Made by a program: the position numbers and the translations under genes
The notes under the pieces: model-generated
The model's input: the letters and a program-made list of their open reading frames with translations, nothing else
The model's database searches: none
Told to the model about the DNA's origin: nothing
Source: Archaeoglobi archaeon JdFR-42
GTDB taxonomy: Archaea > Halobacteriota > Archaeoglobi > Archaeoglobales > JdFR-42
NCBI GenBank assembly: GCA_002010305.1
Contig: MTND01000041.1
Span: 1 to 32,575, forward strand
Length of the DNA: 32,575 bases
Direction: 5' to 3'
Shown: positions 14,419-21,829 of the stretch, one piece after another
Position numbering within the stretch: the stretch's first letter is position 1
Layout: every line of letters starts with the position of its first letter

Positions 14419-15758
14419 ATGGACATGAACTCCATCAGGAACTTTGCAAATTCCTCTCCTCTTGAATCTACCACATCCATAATATCTTTTCCTGAATATA
14501 CAGCATACCCATCGCGTATCGCTATAGTGACGTGTCTTCCCAGTTCCATTTCATCAAGATTGTTTACAATACACTCCTCTGGTGTGGTGAACTTCCGCTC
14601 AACATACACATAATACCTGCCATCTTCCAGAAAGGGCACATAAGAGGTGTTCTCATACTTCTTGAGAAATTCTTTCGCATTTTCATGAAGATCAAAAGGT
14701 GGTCCTGTCTTCTTTTTTATCACTGGTAGGGTCTTGAATATACATTCTACAAAAAGATAGCAGGCCTTTTCATCTGCCAATCTATTACTCCTCATAACCT
14801 GAAAATCCTGGCTATCCAGAAGATGTACAATCCTGGAAAGAGCTTTATCCAGCTGAGGATAGAGTACATCATCCACTACATTAGGCCTTGCAAATTCGAT
14901 GATCAGCAAAGCAGTATTTCTCTTCTCAATCTCTTTCAGTAACATCTCTCTGGAGATGGGTATTCTCTTCTCTGGAAAGAAGAATTCTTCATCTGGATTT
15001 TCCATAAAAGATCTGCACTTTTCCACAAATTTTGCCATACTGTCAATAGAAAGGTTAGCAGCCACATTTCTGTCCGGATCCACTGGATCAACCACTGTAA
15101 AAGATTCTCCTTTTTTTTCAACCCCATTGAGTAGATCTATAATCAGGCGTCTGTTCCAGTACCTAGCTCTATCAACCAGTTGGAGGAAACTCCCATAATA
15201 GAGTATGAGGAGTTCACACAGATATCCTGAGAAACCCCTGATTTTATATTCTGCTCCATACAGTCCTGAAGCTTTTAAAAATTGTTTCAGAAGCCTCACT
15301 TCATCTTCCATTCCTCTTATACGGGCTCTTAGAAATTCATGATGAAGGGGTGTTCTATCTACAGCTGATTTGATTTCAGAAGCATTTGAAATCCGAAAAC
15401 ACGGTACCACTTCTACAGGAATTCCATTTATATCTCCTTTAACATACGGATGTTCTGCATAACTGATCACATAATTTTCAAGGACCTTCTTTCCTATCTC
15501 AACTCCAAGAGATTCCATCTCTTTTTCTTCAAAATCAAGAGGAAAGAGGAGGAAGAGATCTATTTCTTCTGCACCCCTCAACCAAGTTCCCCTAGAGTAT
15601 GAACCCAGTATTTTTGGTGTTATGAAAGGAGTCTCTTTCAGTGCTCGATCAAGTTTCTGTAACAATTTTTTTTCCACTTTTTTAAGTTTTTCAATCTCCT
15701 CTTCTGTCGGCCTTATTTCCTTTTTCACCTTCTCACATACTTCAATTGCTTTTTTCAT
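14412..15758 (-). CDS. cca: CCA-adding enzyme (archaeal class I tRNA nucleotidyltransferase)
   Basis: This 448-aa enzyme builds or repairs the tRNA 3' CCA end without a template. The nucleotidyltransferase head shows LGSYSRGTWLRGAEEIDLFL, with E65 and D67 as the first two metal-binding carboxylates. The third, Asp110 in the Archaeoglobus enzyme, falls at residue 116 here and is Glu in PVEVVPCF. SAVDRTPLHHEFL, VRLLKQFLKASGLYGAEYK and GFSGYLCELLI follow as in the family. I chose ATG 15758 because it aligns with the known N-terminus. ATG 15800 would add 14 residues and overlap the upstream gene. It is coupled to the metallo-hydrolase downstream. Confidence 0.95.
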   Translation of the reverse strand: MKKAIEVCEKVKKEIRPTEEEIEKLKKVEKKLLQKLDRALKETPFITPKILGSYSRGTWLRGAEEIDLFLLFPLDFEEKEMESLGVEIGKKVLENYVISYAEHPYVKGDINGIPVEVVPCFRISNASEIKSAVDRTPLHHEFLRARIRGMEDEVRLLKQFLKASGLYGAEYKIRGFSGYLCELLILYYGSFLQLVDRARYWNRRLIIDLLNGVEKKGESFTVVDPVDPDRNVAANLSIDSMAKFVEKCRSFMENPDEEFFFPEKRIPISREMLLKEIEKRNTALLIIEFARPNVVDDVLYPQLDKALSRIVHLLDSQDFQVMRSNRLADEKACYLFVECIFKTLPVIKKKTGPPFDLHENAKEFLKKYENTSYVPFLEDGRYYVYVERKFTTPEECIVNNLDEMELGRHVTIAIRDGYAVYSGKDIMDVVDSRGEEFAKFLMEFMSMR

Positions 15759-15783
15759 CTTTTTGCTTTGTCTACTCGGTATT

Positions 15784-16347
15784 TTACTCCCCCCTTGCAT
15801 TAAATATGTAAAGATCTGAGTACACAGGCCCTGAAGGAGTGAGCTTGCTTTTTTTAAGCTTAAATGATTTCACATCCATGCGGCCGAAATCCTTGTCTTT
15901 CTCTATTTCTAGAACTCTTCTGATGAGCCGGTTAACTTCTGGAGACATACGTTTTACCCTTCCGATGGTGACGTGAGGTACAAATCGCTTTTCTTTCCGA
16001 AACCCCATTCTGGAAGTGACTTTTTCTATTTCTCTCCAAAGATGTAATATTTCTTCTTTTCCAGACTCAACACCTACCCAGATCACTCTGGGACGTGTAA
16101 TGCTTGGGAACACTCCCAAACCGCTAAAACTTGCTGAAAAAGATGTAAACATTATCTCTCCCAGAGTTTCCTTAAGTTTTTCAATCGTAGTTTCATCAAC
16201 ATCTCCGAGAAATTTTAAAGTTATATGAAGGTTTTCCGGAGATACCAGCCTGATTCCAGGAGATTTTAGTTCACTAGCAACAGCCGCTATATCATGTCTT
16301 AATTTGTCTGGAAGGTCAACTCCAATAAAAACCCTATGAACATTCAT
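15784..16347 (-). CDS. thpR: RNA 2',3'-cyclic phosphodiesterase / 2'-5' RNA ligase-like protein (ThpR/LigT)
   Basis: This 187-aa 2H phosphoesterase has both HxTx motifs (H41-I-T43-L and H125-V-T127-I) in the usual two-lobed arrangement, preceded by VFIGVDLPDKL. The family hydrolyses 2',3'-cyclic phosphates on RNA and can join tRNA halves by a 2'-5' bond in vitro. I chose ATG 16347, which begins MNVHRVFIGVDL as in the family; upstream codons are non-homologous. It heads a minus-strand operon with cca and an MBL hydrolase. A minus-strand TATA-like cttaatta lies about 27 nt upstream. Confidence 0.93.
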   Translation of the reverse strand: MNVHRVFIGVDLPDKLRHDIAAVASELKSPGIRLVSPENLHITLKFLGDVDETTIEKLKETLGEIMFTSFSASFSGLGVFPSITRPRVIWVGVESGKEEILHLWREIEKVTSRMGFRKEKRFVPHVTIGRVKRMSPEVNRLIRRVLEIEKDKDFGRMDVKSFKLKKSKLTPSGPVYSDLYIFNARGE

Positions 16348-16411
16348 CGAATCCAGATAACATTCTTTGTAATTAAGATTTTTCGATATATTTCTGCCAG
16401 TCTCTGCCGCA

Positions 16412-16424
16412 ATGAATATATAAC
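16412..16424 (+). promoter_or_regulatory. TATA box of the AAA ATPase gene
   Basis: aatatataa is centred about 29 nt before the ATG at 16448. A GGAGGT at 16429-16434 is 13 nt from the ATG and probably too far to be used. Confidence 0.5.
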
Positions 16425-16447
16425 ACATGGAGGTAAAGATTACCTGA

Positions 16448-17527
16448 ATGTCAGAACAGAGAGTGGCAAAGAGATCCCTACCAAAACTAAAATATATTGT
16501 AATTCGCCCCCTTGGATATCCTATGAGAGCATCATACCACGAAGACCCAGAGATAGATGACCCTAAAGTTTTTGAACAGTACGCTAAAGAGCAATGGGTT
16601 GGAGAGGTCGTTAAAAAAGGTAAACTTCTGTTTGACAGTCGAATGTTTCCTGATTTTGCCTTTGAAGTTATTTCTACTGAGCCATCGGAGGGAGAGATTT
16701 CCAATTCTACAGTAATCCTAGTGGAACAGGATTATCCTCTTTTTGAACCACGGGTTGTCAAAGATGTAAGTTTCGATGATATCGTGGGTCAAGAAGAAGC
16801 CAAAAAGAAATGTAGAATTATACTGGAATATCTAAAAAATCCTGAAAAGTTTGGAGAATGGGCTCCAAGGAATATTCTATTTTATGGGCCCTCAGGTACC
16901 GGCAAGACCATGATGGCGATGGCCCTTTCCAAAGCAGCAGAAGTACCCTTTATTCCTGTAAAATCAACCCAGCTCATAGGAGACCATGTAGGGGAAGGGG
17001 CTCGAAGAATCCACAACCTCTTTGATAAAGCTTCTCAGGTTGCTCCTTGTATAGTATTCTTTGATGAATTCGATTCCATAGCTCTCGACAGGAGCTATCA
17101 GGAACTTAGAGGAGATGTCTCAGAAGTTGTTAACGCTCTCCTCACCGAAATGGATGGTATACATGAGAATACCGGAGTCTGCACTATAGCAGCAACCAAC
17201 AGAATTAATTTTCTGGATCAATCCATCCGCAGTAGATTTGAAGAGGAGATAGAATTCAAACTTCCTACTCTGGAAGAGCGGATAAAAATTCTGGAAAAGT
17301 ATACTGCCAGCTTCCCCGTAAGGGTATCCAACGACGTCAATTTTATCACCATAGCGAAAGAAACAGATGGTTTTTCTGGAAGGGATCTGGTAGAGAAGAT
17401 ACTGAAACCCTCGCTTCACTGGGCCATAATAGATGGGCTCCATGAGATTGATACAGAAATCTTCATAAAAAACATAAGAAATGCAAAAAAAATACAATCT
17501 AAACCACCTAAAGGCATGTTTGTCTAA
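16448..17527 (+). CDS. AAA family ATPase (Cdc48/proteasomal-ATPase-like)
   Basis: This 359-aa protein has an N-terminal domain of about 105 residues rich in beta strands, then DIVGQEEAKKKC and a single AAA module: Walker A GPSGTGKT (147-154), Walker B IVFFDE (202-207), sensor-1 AATNR, and the arginine-finger region IRSRFEEEIEF. The segment LIGDHVGEG carries pore-loop residues of a substrate-threading ATPase. Its single ring and short N-domain resemble archaeal AAA proteins related to PAN, but it lacks PAN's long coiled coil and C-terminal HbYX. The terminal residues are GMFV, so proteasome docking is not evident. The substrate is unknown. Confidence 0.85.
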   Translation: MSEQRVAKRSLPKLKYIVIRPLGYPMRASYHEDPEIDDPKVFEQYAKEQWVGEVVKKGKLLFDSRMFPDFAFEVISTEPSEGEISNSTVILVEQDYPLFEPRVVKDVSFDDIVGQEEAKKKCRIILEYLKNPEKFGEWAPRNILFYGPSGTGKTMMAMALSKAAEVPFIPVKSTQLIGDHVGEGARRIHNLFDKASQVAPCIVFFDEFDSIALDRSYQELRGDVSEVVNALLTEMDGIHENTGVCTIAATNRINFLDQSIRSRFEEEIEFKLPTLEERIKILEKYTASFPVRVSNDVNFITIAKETDGFSGRDLVEKILKPSLHWAIIDGLHEIDTEIFIKNIRNAKKIQSKPPKGMFV

Positions 17528-17529
17528 AA

Positions 17530-17540
17530 TAGATTTTTTA
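17530..17540 (+). terminator. T-run after the AAA ATPase gene
   Basis: A run of six T (about 17533-17538) occurs within 12 nt of the stop codon. Confidence 0.35.
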
Positions 17541-17679
17541 AGGGATTTATAAACTAAAATAAACATTTTTGAAAGGTTATGAACTAACAAAACAGTCAGC
17601 AGGGTTATATTGCTCAAAATACACATTAATATATCGGAAGTGATGAATATGACAGTAAAAAATAATGTGGTGGTTAATA

Positions 17680-17685
17680 GGAGGT
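17680..17685 (+). promoter_or_regulatory. Shine-Dalgarno deciding the start of the secreted coiled-coil protein
   Basis: GGAGGT sits 8 nt before ATG 17694. The open frame extends further up to TTG 17610, but only the 17694 start puts a normal signal peptide at the N-terminus. A TATA-like attaatatat lies at about 17625-17634. Confidence 0.7.
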
Positions 17686-17693
17686 CTGGACGG

Positions 17694-18878
17694 ATGAATG
17701 ACCTGCTTAAGGTAACTGGATTGGTCGTTCTAATGTTCATTTTCGCTATTATTCCGGTTTCTGGACAAAATACCACCCTTAATGAGAATGAGAATATTAG
17801 TCTGAATATAACCCACATGGTAAGTATAAATAATACGATGGGTCTGTTTGATGGTTTTTTACAGTTTAACCTTTCAGGTACGCTCCCATTTGGTAAACTC
17901 GTATCCATGATGGTAAAAGAGATGGTTCTCGAGCATGAAGTAAAAATCAAAACCAAACTTATTGGTATCGAACTAACCAGAGGCAATGTTACCACAGGGA
18001 TAAAATTGATTCAGAATGAGAGCAAAGAGATGCAGGAAAAACTAAAAGAATTGAAAGAAGAGAGAAAAGAGTTAATTCAGAGAAAAAAGATGGGAGAAGT
18101 GGACAAGATACAATTCATTCTCGAAATGCGAAGGATTCAACTTGAGGCAAAAGCCATGCATACTGAAAGCCTGAAAATGGAAGAGGAAATGGAAGATACA
18201 TTTCCTGAGGAACATCTTGAAGATAAAGGGATAAACACAACTGCAATTCTTATTCTGAGAGAGGAAGCTCGCAACCTTTCAGGAGACATAGTCAGTGAAA
18301 TTGCCAGATCCATTGGGATTAACGTAAGTAAAGAAGCTATAAAGAAGCTGGAAATCGAGAAAGAGCGGAATAAAACTGAAGTAGAGATTGAAATCACTAA
18401 CGACACTCATAAAGTCAGTATCGAGATTGAAAAAGAAGGAGATAACACAGTGAAAAAAGAGATAACAGTGGAGAGAAAGGCTGAAGAAATCTCTATGGAA
18501 CATGAAGAAGCTGATCTCGAACTTGAAGTAAATGATGCAACTCTCGGTAATACTGTGATAATTAAACTGAGAAACTCTGGAAATGTTGCTGTTGAATTGA
18601 AAAATGCTGCACCTTTCATCATTAAAGACGAGGAAGGAGTGGACATCTTTACTCCTATAGCCATCCAAGTTATCACTGTTGTACAACCTGGAGAGACCAT
18701 TACATGGAAATGGGATCAGAAAGATAACCAAGGAAATCAGGTAGTACCTGGAGAATATAAAGTCGTGGTTTTTACCTCAGCTGGAACTCTTGAGGAATCT
18801 TTCGAAATCTTCCCTAATGCCCTCCCGACTAAAAACATGGAAAAAATTGTTTCCATAAAGCATATGAGCGAAGAGTAA
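17694..18878 (+). CDS. Secreted coiled-coil protein with C-terminal Ig-like domain, function unknown
   Basis: This 394-aa predicted exported protein starts with MNDLLK followed by a hydrophobic stretch and a VSGQN cleavage-like site. An Asn-rich part follows with many N-x-S/T sequons (potential N-glycosylation sites). Next come long Lys/Glu-rich helices (about residues 85-280) likely to form coiled coils. The C-terminal 100 residues look like a beta-sandwich: VNDATLGNTVIIKLRN, VVQPGETITWKWDQKD and VPGEYKVVVFTSAG resemble a BsuPI-type Ig-like fold. I see no C-terminal anchor. It starts a plus-strand set with two related surface proteins, so a shared envelope role is likely. I do not recognise the family as a whole. 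Confidence 0.72.
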   Translation: MNDLLKVTGLVVLMFIFAIIPVSGQNTTLNENENISLNITHMVSINNTMGLFDGFLQFNLSGTLPFGKLVSMMVKEMVLEHEVKIKTKLIGIELTRGNVTTGIKLIQNESKEMQEKLKELKEERKELIQRKKMGEVDKIQFILEMRRIQLEAKAMHTESLKMEEEMEDTFPEEHLEDKGINTTAILILREEARNLSGDIVSEIARSIGINVSKEAIKKLEIEKERNKTEVEIEITNDTHKVSIEIEKEGDNTVKKEITVERKAEEISMEHEEADLELEVNDATLGNTVIIKLRNSGNVAVELKNAAPFIIKDEEGVDIFTPIAIQVITVVQPGETITWKWDQKDNQGNQVVPGEYKVVVFTSAGTLEESFEIFPNALPTKNMEKIVSIKHMSEE

Positions 18879-18891
18879 AGGAGGTAAAACC

Positions 18892-19554
18892 ATGTCCAGG
18901 AGTCTGCAACATCTTTTTACAGTTATCATACTTTTTATTGTCTTGATTACTCCTGCCATATCCCTTGCCTCTGCAAATCAAAATACATCCATTCATGTGA
19001 TAATAAACTCAGAGGGTGCTGCTGTATGGAAAATACTGGTGTCCATTGACACTGACATCCCTGATGAACTAAAAACTGCATGGATGGCAGGATTCGAGAA
19101 AGAGCGGAATAATCTTTTAATGGATTTTCAGAAGAGAATTCAGGAGATGGTTAACCTGGCTGAAAAAGAGACTGGTAGATCTATGGAAGTTACAGGATTT
19201 AACATATCGACCGATGGAAAGATTATTGAGTACAGTTTCGTCTGGAAGGATTTCGCCATAGTGAGGGGGGATCGGATAGAGGTAGGTGATGTGTTTCCTG
19301 GTGGATTCTACCTGTTCGAAGGTGATTCTCTGACAATAACAATTCCAGATGGATGGGAAATTGTTAATATATCTCCATCTCCCGATTCTCAAAGAGGAGC
19401 TTCTCTTACATGGTACGGACCTGAAAATTTCAAAGATGGACAGCCATCCATAACACTGGAAATGAGCACATCAAAAATTAAAGCTGTACCTGGTTTTGGG
19501 AGTATTCTGGCTATTCTTGCTCTGTTATTAATCGGGATAAAAAAATTTAAATAA
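18892..19554 (+). CDS. PGF-CTERM-type surface protein with sensor-like ectodomain
   Basis: This 220-aa protein has an N-terminal signal peptide (hydrophobic about 9-24, ending near SLASA), an ectodomain of about 165 residues, and a C-terminus reading VPGFGSILAILALLLIGIKKFK in two parts: a PGF motif, a hydrophobic helix and a short basic tail. That is the layout of PGF-CTERM sorting signals processed by archaeosortase A. The ectodomain is clearly related to that of the next gene, sharing YSF-WK-F, GDVF-GG-YLF, DSLT--IP and TWYGP-NF. A strong AGGAGGT lies 6 nt before ATG 18892. The ectodomain resembles archaeal membrane-regulator domains of unknown function (DUF7345-like). The ligand is unknown. 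Confidence 0.75.
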   Translation: MSRSLQHLFTVIILFIVLITPAISLASANQNTSIHVIINSEGAAVWKILVSIDTDIPDELKTAWMAGFEKERNNLLMDFQKRIQEMVNLAEKETGRSMEVTGFNISTDGKIIEYSFVWKDFAIVRGDRIEVGDVFPGGFYLFEGDSLTITIPDGWEIVNISPSPDSQRGASLTWYGPENFKDGQPSITLEMSTSKIKAVPGFGSILAILALLLIGIKKFK

Positions 19555-19556
19555 AT
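19545..19556 (+). promoter_or_regulatory. Internal TATA box ahead of the membrane regulator
   Basis: tttaaataaa is centred about 26 nt before ATG 19576 and overlaps the stop region of the previous gene. No Shine-Dalgarno precedes that ATG, so the regulator may have its own leaderless transcript. Confidence 0.45.
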
Positions 19557-19575
19557 ATATTACAATGGACCCATC

Positions 19576-20499
19576 ATGGAAAAACTTCCCATAATTTTTT
19601 TAGCAATAGCTCTTTTATTTCTGTTATCCGTTTCCCCAGTTATTGCTCAAGAAAAAAGGGTTTTTTATCATATCACCATTAAAGAAAAGGGAGATGCGGA
19701 TTTTACTATCCGCTATATCATTCCCTTGACCACCAAAGAAGAGTTGGATTCCTTCAAATTGATTATAGAAGATTTTAATGAGACTATATATCTGAATGAT
19801 TTCATGAGCAGGATGTCAGATTTAGTAGATAGGGCTTCTCTCCAAACAGGTAGAGAAATGCAAGGTATGAATTATAGTGTTAAAATATATCTTATTGAAG
19901 GAGTTTCTCCATATGGAGCCATTTCATACTCATTTCTCTGGAAAAATTTTGGAAAAATTGAGGGAGATAAATTAATCATAGGAGATGTTTTCGAAGGGGG
20001 AATGTACCTTTTCAGGGATGATAGCCTGACAGTATACATTCCAGATGATTATTCTCCTGAAACTATAATTCCCTCTCCAGATGAGATAGAGGATGGAGCA
20101 ATAACCTGGTATGGGCCTAAGAACTTTGGTAATGGAGAGCCTACTCTCATTTTGGTCCCGGTTACGGCTATCGAGAAGGAAAAGCTAGGGGCTGATGTGA
20201 TATATCTCGTCGCTGGTGCTGGGCTTTTCCTTCTACTCATGGTAGTTTCATACTGGAAAATAAAAAAATTAAAAAAAGAGAGAGGAGACAGAGAGTTCGA
20301 TGTTAAAACGGATGAAGAGATCATCATTGACCTTCTCAGAAAGAGGGGTGCTATGCTTCAATCTGATATTGTAAAAGCAACAGGATTTTCCAAGTCAAAG
20401 GTCAGTAATCTAATCGCTGTTCTCAGAAAAAAAGGTCTCGTAGAAAAAGTAAAGATAGGGAGAGAGAACATGATCCGGATTAAAGAGGATGGGTCATGA
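19576..20499 (+). CDS. Membrane-anchored winged-helix transcriptional regulator with extracytoplasmic sensor domain
   Basis: This 307-aa one-component regulator has a signal/anchor helix at 1-24, an ectodomain at about 25-203 homologous to the preceding PGF-CTERM protein, a transmembrane helix near 207-227, a basic linker KIKKLKKERG, and a C-terminal winged helix (about 243-305). The winged helix includes EIIIDLLRKRGAMLQSDIV, an ATGFSKSKVSNLI recognition helix and a wing before VKIGRENMIRI. The layout matches archaeal DUF7345-TM-DUF7343 proteins. It is expected to couple an envelope signal to transcription at the membrane. Its last codons overlap the start of the SAM hydroxide adenosyltransferase gene by 4 bp (ATGA). 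Confidence 0.82.
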   Translation: MEKLPIIFLAIALLFLLSVSPVIAQEKRVFYHITIKEKGDADFTIRYIIPLTTKEELDSFKLIIEDFNETIYLNDFMSRMSDLVDRASLQTGREMQGMNYSVKIYLIEGVSPYGAISYSFLWKNFGKIEGDKLIIGDVFEGGMYLFRDDSLTVYIPDDYSPETIIPSPDEIEDGAITWYGPKNFGNGEPTLILVPVTAIEKEKLGADVIYLVAGAGLFLLLMVVSYWKIKKLKKERGDREFDVKTDEEIIIDLLRKRGAMLQSDIVKATGFSKSKVSNLIAVLRKKGLVEKVKIGRENMIRIKEDGS

Positions 20500-21251
20500 T
20501 AATTACTTTAACAACAGATTTTCAGGATTTTTATCCAGCAGAAATGAAGGGAGTTATTTATTCCATCCACCCAGAAGTAGTTGTGGTGGACATTACTCAT
20601 AATATCTTACCCTATAACATAAAGCAGGGAGCGTTTATCCTGCATTCAATAGTTGAGTGGTTTCCTGAAAAAAGCATTCACGTAGGGGTGATAGACCCTG
20701 GAGTCGGATCTGACCGAGCACCCATTATAATCGATTGCGATAAATTCATGCTTGTAGGTCCTGATAATGGACTCCTGATGCCTACTGCCCACAAAGTTAA
20801 CAAATTTAAGGTATACAGAATTACTAGAACTTTTGGCCACATCTCGAAAACCTTTCATGGAAGAGATATCTTCGCTCCTACTGCGGGATATCTCTCAAAA
20901 GGCATGGACCCAGAAGAGATTGGAGTGAGAGTAAAGAAATGGGTTGAACTGGACCTCTTTGACGTAAGAACTCATGGATCACTGATCCAAGGAGAGATTC
21001 TTCATGTGGATTCCTTTGGTAATCTGATCACCAACATTAAAGCACATCTCCTAAAAGATGCTGCTACTTTGTTCCTTCCTGAGTACGGAATAACAATTCC
21101 CTTAGTGGAATACTATCAGGAAATTAGCCAAGGAGAACTAATGTCCATCATTGGAAGTCACGACCTTCTGGAAATATCGGTCAATCAGGGATCTGCTTCT
21201 TCTCTGTTGAATCTTCATCCGGGAGATAAAATCAGTATAATGATTCAATGA
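20496..21251 (+). CDS. S-adenosyl-L-methionine hydroxide adenosyltransferase (DUF62 family)
   Basis: This 251-aa protein belongs to the duf62/SalL/FlA fold family, whose archaeal members hydrolyse SAM to adenosine and methionine with an activated water. Signature segments are LTTDFQDFYPAEMKGVI (4-20), VVDITHNI, HVGVIDPGVGS (the activating Asp region), LVGPDNGLL and FHGRDIFAPTAGYL. The C-terminal beta-barrel domain includes HVDSFGNLITNI, typical of the hydrolase clade. The fluorinase/chlorinase-specific halide loop is not apparent. It overlaps the regulator gene upstream, an unusual partnership for a housekeeping SAM hydrolase. Confidence 0.9.
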   Translation: MIITLTTDFQDFYPAEMKGVIYSIHPEVVVVDITHNILPYNIKQGAFILHSIVEWFPEKSIHVGVIDPGVGSDRAPIIIDCDKFMLVGPDNGLLMPTAHKVNKFKVYRITRTFGHISKTFHGRDIFAPTAGYLSKGMDPEEIGVRVKKWVELDLFDVRTHGSLIQGEILHVDSFGNLITNIKAHLLKDAATLFLPEYGITIPLVEYYQEISQGELMSIIGSHDLLEISVNQGSASSLLNLHPGDKISIMIQ

Positions 21252-21297
21252 CAAAAGAGTTAAGTGGTATATGTTCAAATCATTTTCGGGGAAAGGT

Positions 21298-21738
21298 ATG
21301 TGGGATGTGAAAAAGATTCTTCTTCCATCAGATGGTTCTTCTGAGTCTCGAATTGCATATGCTCCGGCCCTGGATCTTGCAAAGCTCAAAGAGGCAGAAA
21401 TAATAGCCCTTTATGTAATCAGGGAAACATACATTTTCTGGGAGATGCCACACCCGGAAATAGTGGTCGAATTGGAAGAATCAGAAAAGGAATACGGGAA
21501 AAAGGTTCTTGAAGAGATATCTGAAATAGGACGTAAAGAAGGGGTTAAAGTGTCTACCCAAATTAAAAAAGGTCGTCCTTCTGACACTATTGTCAAAACA
21601 GCCAAAGAAGAGGGAGTTGACCTGATAGTCATGGGAACTCAGGGGAGGGGGGGAGTTAAACGCATAATAGGGAGTGTAGCGGATGCTGTAATTCGGGAGG
21701 CTCATTGTCCCGTGCTGGCGGTTAGGCAGAGAAAATAA
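21298..21738 (+). CDS. Universal stress protein (UspA) family
   Basis: This single-domain Usp of about 146 aa begins VKKILLPSDGSSES and ends with the ATP-binding loop MGTQGRGGVKRIIGSVADAV, then HCPVLAVR. The G-x2-G-x9-G-S pattern marks it as an ATP-binding member. It follows the SAM hydrolase after 46 bp and is probably in the same transcript. ATG 21298 gives the usual short N-terminus; ATG 21271 would add nine residues. The function is a small cytoplasmic stress-associated nucleotide-binding protein, with no known specific target. Confidence 0.9.
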   Translation: MWDVKKILLPSDGSSESRIAYAPALDLAKLKEAEIIALYVIRETYIFWEMPHPEIVVELEESEKEYGKKVLEEISEIGRKEGVKVSTQIKKGRPSDTIVKTAKEEGVDLIVMGTQGRGGVKRIIGSVADAVIREAHCPVLAVRQRK

Positions 21739-21829
21739 ATGTAAAAGGGCCTGATTATATTCTACCTAAATTTGAAGATAGAAACTTAAATCTTAAATAC
21801 ATCTTTACCTTCTTTCTAGTGGTGCCATC

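Noticed and set aside
14899-15198. Plus-strand Ser-rich open frame opposite cca
   Set aside because: It is a low-complexity antisense shadow of the CCA enzyme gene.
17120-17995. 291-aa minus-strand open frame across the AAA gene and the following gap
   Set aside because: It lies opposite well-supported coding sequence, has no recognisable domain and has odd composition (many Phe/Ser/Ile).
20496-21251. Fluorinase or chlorinase rather than SAM hydrolase
   Set aside because: The halide-binding insert typical of FlA/SalL is not evident, and the archaeal DUF62 clade is hydrolytic.
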